The position numbers were made by a program, and so were the translations under genes. A stretch of DNA of 64,000 nucleotides, taken from NCBI RefSeq assembly GCF_007655135.1, contig NC_045129.1:16962274-17026273 (forward strand), given 5' to 3'. Within the stretch, counting starts at the first letter, position 1. Each line of letters opens with the position of its first letter. The stretch is from Punica granatum (lineage: Eukaryota; Streptophyta; Magnoliopsida; Myrtales; Lythraceae). This document shows, piece after piece, positions 11,201-22,100 of the stretch. The notes beneath the pieces were generated by a model that ran no database searches, was not told the origin of the DNA, and saw nothing but the letters and a program-made list of their open reading frames with translations.

Positions 11201-12164
11201 GAATGACATTCCTTCCTTACAGTCTGTGAAGACTTGGTTGGGAAGGTGTTTCTCTATGAAGGACTTAGGCGAAGCTACCTACGTGCTAGGTATCAGGATC
11301 TATAGAGATAGATCCAGGAGACTGCTTGGCTTAAGTCAAAGTGCATACATAGATAAAGTGCTTCGGCGATTTAGCATGCAGGATTCTAAGAAAGGGTCGC
11401 TGCCTATGTTACATGGCATAAGCCTTTCGAAGGCTCAGTGTCCTTCTACTCGAGAAGAGAGGGACCGCATGAATAGGATTCCATATGCGTCAGCTATTGG
11501 ATCCATCATGTATGCTATGTTATGCACTCGATCAGATGTCTCGTATGCTTTGAGTATGACGAGTCGATACCAATCAGATCCAGGTGAAAGACACTGGATT
11601 GCAGTAAAGAACATCCTTAAGTACTTACGAAGGACTAAGGAGATGTTTTTGGTATATGGAAGCGAAGAAGAGCTCGTTGTAAGAGGTTACACCGATGCTA
11701 GCTTCCAGACCGATAAGGACGACAGTAGATCGCAGTCAGGGTATGTGTTTTGCCTGAATGGAGGTGCTGTGAGTTGGAAGAGTTCCAAACAGGAGACAGT
11801 AACCGATTCTACCACAGAGGCCGAGTATATTGCTGCCTCTAACGCTGCAAAAGAGGCCGTTTGGATCAAGAAGTTCGTGACAGAACTTGTTGTGGTTCCT
11901 AGCATCGCAGACCCAGTGGATCTCTATTGTGACAACAATGGAGCCATTGCGCAAGCTAAGGAACCCAGGTCTCACCAGCGATCCAAACATATACTCAGAC
12001 GCTTCCATCTCATTCGCGAGATCATCGACAGAGGAGATGTGAAGATATGCAGAATACCAACAGATGAGAATCTCGCAGATCCACTTACGAAGCCTCTTGT
12101 GCAGCGCAAGCACGAGGCTCACACTAGATCTATTGGCATTAGACAGATGCCAGATTGGCTCTAG
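8211..12164 (+). CDS. Copia gag-pol polyprotein, intact (1317 aa)
   Basis: The polyprotein supplies all proteins needed for retrotransposition. The frame is open from an ATG at 8187, but the ATG at 8211 lies in ACCATGGCA and gives the family-like N terminus MAGSTSSTF, so I chose it. Numbering from 8211: gag with zinc knuckle CFHCGNTGHWKRNC (249-262); aspartic protease with WVLDTGCGAH (Asp299), a DTG form rather than the common DSG; pre-integrase HHCC region; integrase with Asp495, Asp558 and Glu594 (GVAERRNR); reverse transcriptase with LYVDDILL (YVDD from 989); RNase H with TDASF (Asp1162), STTEAEY and DNNGA. It ends at TAG, 14 bases before the 3' LTR. No stop or frameshift interrupts it, so it could be active. 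It acts in cytoplasmic virus-like particles and, for integration, in the nucleus (family knowledge). Confidence 0.96.
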   Translation: MAGSTSSTFCLRSVLDKDKLSGNNFLGWYRNLRIVLTQEKKLYVLEQPLLAPPPDDAPQAEKDAYSKHHDDAVNVGCLMLVTMDSELQKQHENMKAYDMIVHLRQLYQEQARHERFEISKALFQARLTEGSPVGLHVLKMIGYVETLGRLEFPLGQELATDLVLQSLPSSYSQFIMSYNMNDYNKPLPELLSMLRTAEHDISKGTSVLMVQGTKRKGKSKSKGKKAKGASNFDLGALKPKAKVAKNDYCFHCGNTGHWKRNCKIYLEELKKKKGSETSTSGIHVIEINVSTTSTSWVLDTGCGAHICGNMQDLKDSRSLTKGEVNLRVGNGARVATLTVGTYHLVLPTGLVLDLNDCYYVPAISRNIISVSCLDKKGFCFTIKNKCCSMYMNDVYYGSAHLSNGLYVLDLDTPIYNVETKRLKSNDSNPTYLWHCRLGHISENRISRLHKDGLLDSFDLESIETCEPCLMGKMTKAPFTGKGERASDLLALIHTDVCGPVNKLARGGYLYFITFTDDFSRFEYVFLMKHKSESFEKFKEFKNEVENQLGKSIKVLRSDRGGEYLSYEFADYLKQCGILSQLTPPGTPQWNGVAERRNRTLLDMVRSLMSHANLPDSFWGYALQTAALILNNAPSKSVERTPYEMWYGKRPKMSFLKIWGCEAYVKRLSSDKLGPKSDKCYFVGYPKETRGYYFYNPIEGKVFVARTAVFLEKEFLFKGTSGRKLELGEVLPQNDIDQSTGNVAEQVSQVVVAQSSTQVTQEPRRSSRIRHEPERYGFLVTQDNDVLLIDNDEPTTYAEAVIGSDSEKWLVAMRSEMESMYTNQVWTLVDPPEGAKPIGCKWVFKKKIDMDGNVITFKGRLVAKGFRQVHGVDYDETFSPVAMLKSIRILLAIAAYYDYEIWQMDVKTAFLNGNLLEDVYMTQPEGFVDPHSARKVCKLQRSIYGLKQASRSWNLRFDDAIKEFGFIKNEDEPCVYKKVSGSIVIFLVLYVDDILLIGNDIPSLQSVKTWLGRCFSMKDLGEATYVLGIRIYRDRSRRLLGLSQSAYIDKVLRRFSMQDSKKGSLPMLHGISLSKAQCPSTREERDRMNRIPYASAIGSIMYAMLCTRSDVSYALSMTSRYQSDPGERHWIAVKNILKYLRRTKEMFLVYGSEEELVVRGYTDASFQTDKDDSRSQSGYVFCLNGGAVSWKSSKQETVTDSTTEAEYIAASNAAKEAVWIKKFVTELVVVPSIADPVDLYCDNNGAIAQAKEPRSHQRSKHILRRFHLIREIIDRGDVKICRIPTDENLADPLTKPLVQRKHEAHTRSIGIRQMPDWL

Positions 12165-12167
12165 TGC

Positions 12168-12178
12168 AAGTGGGAGAT
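12168..12178 (+). other. Polypurine tract of the copia element
   Basis: AAGTGGGAGAT lies directly before the 3' LTR. This is the standard position for the plus-strand primer, and the sequence is purine-rich apart from two T residues. Confidence 0.85.
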
Positions 12179-13844
12179 TGTTGGGAATTGGTGTATGCCC
12201 TAGAGGCAATCTATAATCAGTTCTGTAATATGATATCTATTTCATTATATTACGAGGCATATCTGTTATTGTGTAGATTGCGCTAAATATGATTTTACAC
12301 AATAATGTCCTTGGAATAGTAGGTTCAATAGGCATCAAGTGTGATTTGATTGTGAGATCCTATAATTAATGAACATTATTCCTAAATGTCCATAGTCAAA
12401 GTATTATCGTTAATTAGGACAACGATAATACGGTTAGACTAGTGTAAGTGTTGATTGATGACCAAGTCTCATAGGTCATGGATATGGAGATATCAAATCA
12501 CACCACATGTATACATTAAGAGTAATGTGTATTGGAATGACCCACCATGAGATTGCTACATGGGTTGTTACGTGACTGTCATTAGCATATCTCAAAGTGA
12601 CTATAGTGTAATGGTCCTTTGACTTGAGGTCACCATAGATTCCTACATGTAATGTCATATACTTTGATACTGTCAAACGCCACTGTAACAGGATGGTTAT
12701 AAAGACAGTTATTGGGTATACCACAGAGCATGGAGAGGAATGTGAGTGATCAAAATAGAATTTGTCCCTCCTACGAAGCGGGAGCGATATCTCACGGCCA
12801 CTTGGTGGTTAAGTCTAAAAGTGTATGCATACCCAAATGAGTCGATATAACGATATCGAGCTCATTTGTTCTGATAGACTTAACCGGTAAACCAAGAAAG
12901 AGAAATATTGAGCCATACAAGGATGTCATCGACCATGCCTTGGGCTCAATAGAGATATAGGGGACAATGGATTATATTACACGGTAATATAGGTCACGAG
13001 GTTCGTCGAGAAATTGACTTTCCGATTACTTGAGTAACGGTGATGCATTGCTAGATGCCGCTCACTGTTTGTAATATTGAAATAGAGATTTTGATATTAC
13101 TATCAACGTAATTGGGAACCTACAGGGTCACACACTACGACTAAATTGACGAGATATTTTGAAACAAATAAAATCGTCTAATAGAGATTAGATGATTTAG
13201 GATGTGACTAATTAATCGGATATTTAATGAGATTAAATTTGTCGATTAATTAGACCCGATTTATTAGATTAAATGGACTAAATTGATGCACGATTAATGC
13301 GGTGACACATGGGCCAATGGTTTAATGACATTTACTTGGACACATGTCACTTGGAGCCTTGATTTTCCTTGTCCCACATCGGCTAGAATTGGTTTTCTTC
13401 CTTCCCCTGTTGCTTATAAAAAAAGGGGGCAGATCACATATTATATATATATATGCTTATATATAAAAGCGCACACATATTATATATATATATGCTAATA
13501 TATATATGTACGTGCATATATGTGTGCATATAAAATATATATAATTTGGGTTGAATTGTTCAACTCAAATTAGGTCCATTAGTCTTAAAAATTTCGGGTG
13601 TTGCATCGGTGTTTCTTTCGAGTGTTGGTCGCTAGCACCGCCGATCTCGAAAACTCGTCGACAAAGTCGGTGTGGACACCGGTAGAGGCGTCACGCGTGG
13701 GACGCTTGGTCGACAATTTTAAATATTCCAGGTACGCTTTTATTTACTCTTATTCTTCTAGTAGGTCTTGGAATTAGTTTCACGGGTATGAAATTTTGAA
13801 TTTCTGTTCCTTTTTCGCTTCCGTTGCGCCCCGTGGAACTAGCA
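12179..13844 (+). repeat. 3' LTR of the copia element
   Basis: This is the second 1666-bp copy of the LTR. It differs from the 5' copy by three visible substitutions and no indel. Its last bases create a chimeric ATG (13796) that reads into the outer element's gag. The LTR promoter could therefore in principle drive transcription into the flanking gag remnant, which is inference. Confidence 0.97.
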
Positions 13845-15507
13845 CCATAGGCGTGCCTACAGCGTATTCTGGCACCCCTTCAGGACATCCCCCTCCTTCG
13901 ACGGCACAAATGGCATCTAATTTCGTTAACGCCGCACGCTTCACGGCACTTGAAGGAATGGTGAATCAGTTGGCAGCTAACATGAACACCAATATGGTAG
14001 AACTCATGGCCATGCTTAGAGATCAAAACCGAGCTTCCTCAAGCCATACCCCGCCTCCCGAGCATAGGCCAACGTTCGACCCGAACCCAGTGGTCCCGTC
14101 GACCTTTGTTTCGGAGGTTGAGGACACATCATTCTCTGCCATGATGTACGTACCGGCGGTCCATTCGGTCAGTGATCCTCTATCGCCACCACCTGCCCCT
14201 ACAGCGGTTCCTTTACGACCAGTCGATTTCCTATTGACGGAGTCAACTATGTATACTTTGCCACCGCTCAACATACCAACTCAGCCTCTGATCTATACTG
14301 GTCCGCCACCGACACTTCCCCCGGTCACAAGTGTTCCGGCTCCTATCTCCGCCATAGACCATTTCCCTTTCCAAACTCCACAACCCCAAATGAACTTCCC
14401 TTACCCAGCTCCACCGCCTCTAAATATTCCTCCCTCTGAATTGGGCACGCCTACTCAGGCTGCCCCTACAGCTCCACTGACAAATATTCCTCCAGAAGCG
14501 GAAATGGAGCAGGAAAGAAGAATGAAGAAAATGGAGGAAACCATCGAGGCCCTCCAAGTCGGCACCTCTCATCTTGATTATGGTGACTTCAACTGGAATC
14601 TATTCCCGGGCATGCGATTGCCCCCGAAGATCAAGATCCCAAGTTTTGAGAGGTACGATGGGACCAAAGACCCACATCATCATCTCCGCCATTATCAGAG
14701 CAAGATGCTACAATACTAGGACTACGAGGAATTCATCATTCAAACATTCCAGGACAGTCTCATGTGATCAGCACTGGACTGGTTTATGACTTTGAAGGCA
14801 AGAGACATCCCCACTTGGGCCAATCTTTCTCAGAAGTTCCTCAACCAGTACAGATTTTGTGCGGAGACACCCCCAACCCTCCTAGAGTTAAGCACCATGG
14901 AGATGAAGGAAAATCAGGCTTTTAAAGCCTTTGCATTGGAGTGGAGGGGGAAGGCAGCAAAGCACATACCCCCAATCAGTGAGATCCAACAGGTTCAACT
15001 GTTCCATTCCACGCTGAAAGGTGTATACTACTCGCACCTACTGTCTCACGCTTCCTCATTCTTCGAACTCATTGAAGCCGGGAAGAAACTCGATATGGGC
15101 ATCAAATTGGGGAGGATCGAAGGACCCACCAAGAAGAAAGAAGAAGAAGCACTGAAGAAGCACACTGGTAGTACCTCTAAAAGGACCAAAGATACCACGT
15201 TAGCACTGTCAATCCGGGACGTCAATCCTCGCAACCAATTTCAGCGGATTATACCCCTACACCGCAAACTTATCAGACATATGCACATCCCGCGCATTAT
15301 GTGCAGCCCTATCAGTCGCAGCAGGCCTATCCATCGACCCCGCCAACTGTCATTTATCCGCCATCTCCGCAACAGTATGCTCCCGCTCAAGCACAGCAAA
15401 ACAAAGCTCCGGCTTCGAGATCTCTTCAGCCAGCTCAACGTGCTCCAGCTCCAAGAGCTCAACAAAGCAGTACTGCTCAATCGCGTCCACGCAAGCAGTA
15501 CACCAAT
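13845..15507 (+). pseudogene. gag of the outer gypsy-type element, split and broken
   Basis: This is the continuation of the gag frame that begins before the copia insertion (open from 5718). A proline-rich N-terminal region carries QMASNFVNAARFTALEGMVN. Next come a charged helix and the retrotransposon gag domain (PGMRLPPKIKIPSFERYDG, WANLSQKFLNQYRF, FKAFALEWRGKAAKHIPP). Breaks are TAG at 14717-14719, TGA at 14765-14767, and a frameshift near 15190, after which the Pro/Gln/Ser-rich tail continues in the frame of 15301. The coding sequence ends at about 15507, where it runs directly into LTR sequence; protease and pol are missing. The apparent ATG at 13796 belongs to the copia LTR. The product is not expected to function. 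Confidence 0.8.
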
Positions 15508-16215
15508 CTCACGACGAGTCGGAGCGGAATAATAACCGAACGCGAATTGAGTGGAATTCAAGCATTTGTAATTTGTATTTATTGTTTTTTAGAGTATTGT
15601 AAGGATTTTACTTTGTACATTCATTCTGTAAGAATCTCGATCGGTGAGCGAACGATCCAAAAGTCGAACTAATCAAATCGGTCCAATGCTTGCCCAGACA
15701 AAAGTAATCCCAAGATCTCGCAGTTTTAGTTCACGCAGGAATTCAACCATCATGATTTTAATGAATTGTAATGCAAGATAGTGAACCGATTCCCCGACAT
15801 ACGAGCCTACTTCTCTCTCGACTGCTCAATCGACATCGTTTAGTTCCCCGAATTTTCGGTGTCAAAACGTGAAAACCAAGTGCAACTTAATTCACGCGAT
15901 AAATAAATAAAACTGCAAGGTTAGCAAGCTAGAGTATCGAAAGGGCGTGTGGGATATAGGCCCGCACGTAACGTGAACCCCCGAATTCGGAATTTCCGGT
16001 TCCATACAGACCAATGCCTTAGCAAAATTAGGTGTATCCTTACCCCTAAATCTGGGCAACTTACCGACCCTCTACTTTCGAGTCGTAAACAGGCTAGTGG
16101 CGACTTCTTCTCACGCGTGTCCGTCACGCGTCTCCCGAGAAAGTGGACACTCCCAAGCCGCGCAATTCGGTCGCGCACATGCGGACCCTGACGAGAGCAC
16201 ATTCGGGTCCATACA
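15508..16215 (+). repeat. 3' LTR of the outer element, 5'-truncated
   Basis: Similarity to 2320-3353 starts around the shared CTCACG...GGAATA-TAACCGAA sequence. It continues through CATTTGTAATTTG, the ACCGATTCCCCGACA region and one copy of the 317-bp unit, and ends at GTCCATACA. The two copies differ at many positions. This LTR pair is thus far older than the copia pair. The upstream part of this LTR is missing. Confidence 0.75.
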
Positions 16216-16744
16216 CTTACTATAGTTTTTTTCAATACCCTAACTCCAACATAACTACAAAATTTTCACTTACAGCTTCTACAATTTATTATGTTTATTT
16301 GGTCACATATAAAGGTTTAAATATATCTTTTCTTTTCACCATATCCATTATTTATATACAACATGTGTTAATTTTCTATTTTCAGTTTTACAAAAAATTG
16401 ACAAAAATTATGGCAATCGCCTAGGAATCATATAATTATATTAATGATTTTAAGAAATTTACAAGCATGTTTACTTTCGAAAAATTAATACTCCATTTTC
16501 ATTTTATTTTTCTACTTATTTTTTAAATTTATTTCTCCACGAAAAAGTAATGAGAAAAAATTTATTAATGTTCAGTTAGAAAATTTATAGCTCTAAGACA
16601 ATTGAGAAATACTCATCAATATACATGACAAATTTTAAAATTAATCACTGTATAATGTATAACAAATTAACTCAATTTTATCTTTCAAAATAAAACGTCA
16701 TACGTGTACAATTGCGCTTATATTTATTATAGTATATAAAAAAA
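16216..16744. other. AT-rich intergenic stretch
   Basis: Strongly AT-rich sequence right of the outer retroelement. I see no ORF with coding character, no RNA gene and no clear repeat. Confidence 0.5.
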
Positions 16745-17092
16745 TGGGTATTTACCTAAAATGGACAATGGTTTGTCCGTTTTGTTAAATCTATCCTATA
16801 CTTTTTTTTTGTCAAATCTATCCCATGGTTTACTTTTTGCATTAAATCTATCCCGGCGTTATCTTTTCCGTCGACATCTAACGGCCGTGCTGACGTGGCG
16901 CCTACGTGGCTAGTATGGCCCACTATCTCTCCACGTGTCACATCAGCACGGCCGTTAGATGCTAACGGAAAAGATAACGCCGGAATAGATTTGATGCAAA
17001 AAGTAAACCATGGGATAAATTTGACCAAAAAAAATGCATATGATAGATTTGACAAAACGGACAAACCATGGGCCATTTTAGGTAAAAACCCC
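16745..17092. mobile_element. Foldback MITE, 348 bp, MULE-like
   Basis: Almost the whole element is one inverted repeat. The left arm starts TGGGTATTTACCTAAAATGG and the right arm, reverse-complemented, starts GGGGTTTTTACCTAAAATGG. The arms stay alignable to about 16905, including TCTAACGGCCGTGCTGA, around a short unpaired centre. It is flanked by TAAAAAAA (16737-16744 and 17093-17100), a possible 8-bp target duplication, though low in complexity. Length and organisation match the element at 50529-50877. The type is non-autonomous, with no coding capacity. Confidence 0.8.
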
Positions 17093-19107
17093 TAAAAAAA
17101 ATTTACATTTACGATGACAAATCAATAAAATTCCCAAACAAGCTTGATGATGAACTGACAATAAATAAAGTGAAATTTAATAAAAGTTGAAGAAAGAGAC
17201 TCAGGTAAAAAGAATAGCAATTTATGATAACCTTAGAGTAAAAAATATAAGATCAAAAAGAGAATGTAGCGCAATGACAAATGCATTCACTTGATAAACA
17301 AGATATATTATGTTTGATACACATTGCAAGCCAACGCATGCCCCTTAATTAGAATTTTTGTTCCATTATACTAGTCCATGAATCTCCCTCATAATTAAAA
17401 AAGTATGAGATTGTCATTAAAATAAGTTATTTATTTATAAATTAGAAGATAGAGAAGGAAACACTTGACTAATGTAAAATTGGAGAACTAACAAAAAAAG
17501 CTTTTCTAACTCGTGCAAATTGAAATAGTTGAGAAGGAAATTTTCTTAGAAAAAATCGTTGATTTCTATCTAAACAATAATATTATTTTGCATATTTCTA
17601 TTTTTTAGATAATTTTCTAAAAAAAATAAAGAATTCTCTAATATCCTCTTTATATCGCGGGAATGGAATGCAAAGGAATAGAATGGAAATCCATCCTTCT
17701 ACTCCATTTCCTTATATGGTGACACTTCCATAAGTTAGAAAGAGCATTCCATTTAGAGAGGAATTTCTTTAAAACATGATTGAATGGTCATTCCTTTAAA
17801 AATTTGCTCATTCTATCATTTCTACTAGATTTTACAGACACACACACATATATATATATATTATGATATCATGAAAAATAAGTGCATCTAATTATAGTTC
17901 TTCATAATCTCTAATTCAATTTAAAAATCATTGTTTGTCTCTCAATATAATTACATTCATTATACAAAATTTCACCCCATCCCTTGCGATTTCATTCCAA
18001 CGCACCAAATAGGTCCTAAAAGTAAGCGGGCCATGTTCACTTAAAAAAAAACGTAAACTTGCCCTCTAATTTTAGTATTCGATTCTACATTTCAATTTTG
18101 TAAACTCATCTTAGAAACTATATGTTCACTACATAAAGTCCAGTAACCCAAGACCATTCTAAAATTTTGATGGTCACGCAGAGTCCAAACCACAGAAGTT
18201 AACGTACAAGCTTGGCCCATCAATGAACAAGGCCACCAGATAAGAACCCAAGACCATTCTAAAATGGTCGTGCCCAGGCGAAGCACTGGCCGGCCCAGGC
18301 TGGGAATAGCTACTACATTAATCAACCTAGCCAGGTTAGGACAGGGCAGAAATCATAGATGCAAGTATCGACGGGCCACAGTATTTCAAGCTGGTTGACG
18401 TGGAATGATAGACAGGAGATGAAGGGTATGGGAAGAAAAAATGGAAAACATAAAGAAAAATGATCTTTTCGGAGTAGAAATCGTACTAAGCTATGAGGTT
18501 AGACGATAATAGAGTACCACATGGATTGGTAAGTTGGAGAAATTTTAAAAACCTGGTGTAAGGCTTAGGCTGATCGATCGAGTGATCCATTCGAGCCATA
18601 GGCACTTTTGACTTGGGACAGGACAAAGCACACCGAACCTGGACCTCTTTCCACCTATACATCAGAGGAGGAAACACCCTTCCATCACAATCCTACTTTG
18701 CCATCAGTTACCCAGGAGAATTTGGCCTTTACTCTGAATCATGCGGGATTCCACGTACCCATGCTACCTGGTATAATGTAAGCTAGTGATGTTTTTGGCT
18801 ACTGGAGTCTCACCACAGAGACACAACACCTACTACTCATAATTTTTATGGACTACGGCGTTGTTCTTGACGTATATACTATCTGGCCAGGGCTTTTTCT
18901 TACCAACAAGAGAAGGGTCCTTCTGCAGTCGAATGCCGTGAACCAACTTTTCCAACAATATCTCAAAACAAGTAATTGAATTACATTTCAGGACCTCTAT
19001 GCACTCAAATATCTACAAATAGTAACTTAGCCGAATGCTTTACCAGATATATTTACATTGTCACGTGATTTCTGGGACTGGAAGAATGTTATTCGAGGCC
19101 ACCTTTC
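17093..19107. other. Intergenic and MMS19 3' flank
   Basis: No convincing gene is seen. Around 17655-18015 a stretch begins with GGAATGGAATG and ends with CATTCCAACGCACC, which may be another degenerate MITE. CCCAAGACCATTCTAAAA occurs twice (about 18147 and 18247). Sequence just left of 19108 should hold the MMS19 3'UTR, but no poly-A signal was pinned down. Confidence 0.4.
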
Positions 19108-22100
19108 TCAGCAGAGGAAAGACCACGCTTGCCGGCATCTTACAGCTTCTAAACGAACAACCCTCTTTGGATCATCTAAAACCCTTGCAATAGCTTGCAA
19201 TACCTGAAAAGCATATATTTATCAAATACCGACAATGAGATTGGCCACAAAGCAAAAACAGGAAAATAAGGAAGAGACTACAGGGTGGCGATTTCATCTA
19301 TAACAGTAAAAGCCACCTGCGTTCTCAAGGGATAGACCCTAGTGTGGGGCAGCGTGGACATAGCAAAGAGACATTGGAGTCCTGTCTCTCGAACAGGCTG
19401 TTCATAGGAAAAGAATATACAAAATCATTCAGTTCAGAGATGTAATAATGAGAATGCTATTGTACCTTCTTAAGCTAACTTACGGAGACATTTCGAATAG
19501 TAAAATTATAATACAAAGATTGAGAACAGGGAAAAGATCTGGTACCATCATATGAGGATAAGTAATGCTACTAATGAGACAATTAATGATCATTGATGCA
19601 TTGTCAATAACAGCGTCCTGCCCTGTACAAGTTGAAATGTAAGAAATAGTCAAACCCTTGAGATCTGAAATGCCTTGAGAACAAAAACTTGAAATTAATT
19701 ACATGACTCTTGATTAGAGTACCCTGGGAAATATTTGCCTCACCAAAAGGCAAATGTGTAAACAAAGTATTCCCATATTCAAGTCGGATTCGAATCAACA
19801 ATGGTAGATATATCCAAACTTCAGCCCAAAACTAATTTTTGAACCTCTTAGTGGTAAAATGCCACGATAATGTTACAACACAAAAGGACATGAGTGCTTT
19901 GCTTTTAAAAGAATTTCATGAGATAACATTTCATCTGCCAGACTCGGTAGAACCCAATGGTTTCCAAGAATAATTTTGGAGGAACGAGAGAATAGCCAGA
20001 AAACAAAAGGAAACAAACAGAAATTCCAATTGCACTTACCATTTTTATCCATCAAAATCCCAGACAACACCAGCAAGAGACTGTACATCAGATCCTTTCC
20101 AGCATCATCCTTGCTAAATATCAATATAGCATCCACCAGCAATGGAATGAGCTGAAGAGGAGAGACAGGAAATACAAGAAATTACTCACTATGGGCTCTC
20201 GCAATTGTGAAACTAATATCTGCTCAATGCAAGGAAAAAGCCTTTCCAAAAAGTGGTCACTAGGAATCTCAAAGTTGCTCGACTCTCACCTTCTTAGCTT
20301 CACCCAAGACAGCAATTAGAGGTGCTTCACACACAACATGAGCAAATGCCCGATAAAGGAGTGATCTGTAAATATATAGCAATTTAGAAGGTATATAACC
20401 ATATCCTTAAAGACTACCAATCGACAGGTGAGTGCTATCAATTCAGAGCAGCAATGAAATAGGTGCTTACCTTGTAAGTGATGAATCACATTTCACAAAT
20501 AAAGATTGAAAAATGGGTAACATGATCGAGAAAAATCGTTGCTTGTATAGGGGCCGTATAATTGGATGGAATCTTCTATTCAAACAATCTTCTGAGTCAC
20601 TCATGAGTATACGAAAGGAATCAGCAGCATATTTCATCACAGATGAATGCAAATTCTGATCTTGTTCTTCTTCTGGTGAAGCTTGCTTTGAGGACATTCC
20701 ATCGGTAGGCAAAAAGCACTCGAGGAAAATCATAGTTATATCCTTAACCTTATCATGACCTCGCATCAGCAATCCTTTCCCTATCCATGCAAGACCAACA
20801 AGGGCACTGATCTGAAGTGATTTATTGGTTGAAGCAGCATGACATATATCAGAGAGAGTGATCTTGCTTTTCCCCGGATATCTCATGGAAAGGTTGAAAA
20901 TTAGATCGATTGCTTCTTCCAATGAACAATCACTTGGAACCCTCTCTCCATTTTGCCTGGGACATAATTTATTTACAATTGAGCCCAATGCTTGCGCTGA
21001 CGGAATGTGGCCCTTAAGGAATGTTCTCATAAAAAGATGTATAGCTGCTCTAACATTTGAAATGTGAGTAGTTGGATGTAATGCTATAATTACAGAAGCA
21101 AACAACGAAAGCACCCATTTTTCTTTAGCAGGCATGCTTTCCAGCTCATTAGTCGATAGCAAACCCTCCATCTCAATCGGAAGAGTAGGAAATGAGTACT
21201 CATCTACTGAAAAATACGAGCTTGAGGAAAGAATGCTGCAAGTCTTCTCAACTATTATATTCTGACTTGCCTCTGAACAGCTTCCCACAGCAAACTTCAC
21301 CGCTTCCATAGTTGCATCCATAATTCCCTAAAGAAACTCATGTATTAATCTCATTATTCAGAGAAGAGTGACAGATAATTATGAAAAATAATCAGATGTT
21401 GCATGATTACAGCATAGAGGAGATAAAATGCAACCCATTGGACCAAATGACAAGTTAATTTTCGCCATATACCTTTTCCTCTGCTACAGAACTCAAATCA
21501 TTGCAGCCTTCGATTTGACTTAATAAAGCAGCCACAAACTGCATGGGAACCTGCTCAGTTCCTCCAGATTCCTGCATCCTGTGTCAATTTGAAGAGAAGT
21601 TTCCCATTAGACAGGGAACTAGACAGCACAAAAGTGATCACAAATTACTGAAATCAAACTGGGTATTCCTATCTTTTCAGGTGAGCTCCTCTGGTTTGGT
21701 TTTTGATACCCTTGTAAAGTGAAAATCAGGTCGGCAAAATCCCTCCTTACTATTTTGAAATTTCACAGGTATTCTGGTACTTAACATTATCATGAACCCC
21801 TAACTTAGTATAACTATTTTATTTAAATTAAATAAATACTTACAGTTTAGAATATACATATGAAATGAGTCTGACATGAAATACTAGAAAGTCAATTATA
21901 ATATATCTATACTAATATAAAGGGAAAAGGCTCCTCTGGTGTAACATTCACTTCCCAAAAATGCCCTTCCAAAATAAAATAAAATAAAATAAGAGCCATT
22001 AATCTATGGGCAATATTGTAAATCCATATTTTATAACTACCCACCACTACTCTCTTCCTCCCACAACTCTCTCCCTCTCCCCACTCTCTCTCTTACTCAT

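Larger units (their letters stand above)
5844..13844 (+). mobile_element. Complete Ty1/copia LTR retrotransposon, 8001 bp
   Basis: The element has two 1666-bp LTRs (5844-7509 and 12179-13844), each beginning TGTTGGGAATT and ending CTAGCA. An initiator-Met-type PBS, one uninterrupted gag-pol ORF and a polypurine tract are all present. The target duplication CCATA is perfect (5839-5843 and 13845-13849). By eye the LTRs differ at three positions (7255/13590, 7317/13652, 7454/13789), so the insertion is recent. The domain order PR-IN-RT-RNaseH defines Ty1/copia. LTR size and total length would suit the Tork/Angela group, but I cannot place the lineage firmly. It inserted into the gag of the older outer element, in the same orientation. 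Confidence 0.97.
1..16215 (+). mobile_element. Decayed gypsy-type LTR retrotransposon carrying a mobile-domain ORF
   Basis: In order, this stretch has an LTR-like left part, a PBS-like site, a broken plant-mobile-domain ORF, a broken gag, and a second shorter copy of the LTR. Sequence near 2320-3353 is visibly similar to 15508-16215, so these are taken as the two LTRs. There is no protease, reverse transcriptase or integrase. The right end is placed at 16215 because both copies end in TACA just after a matching motif (GTCCGTACA and GTCCATACA). I could not find the left end or a target duplication, so the element may start before the window. The Tat/Ogre-like assignment rests on the PBS-like motif and the extra ORF upstream of gag and is inference. 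A copia element (5844-13844) is inserted within it. Confidence 0.7.

Noticed and set aside
13796..14719. 307-codon ORF starting in the copia 3' LTR
   Set aside because: The first 16 codons are LTR sequence. The frame is the older gag, so the ATG is an accident of insertion.
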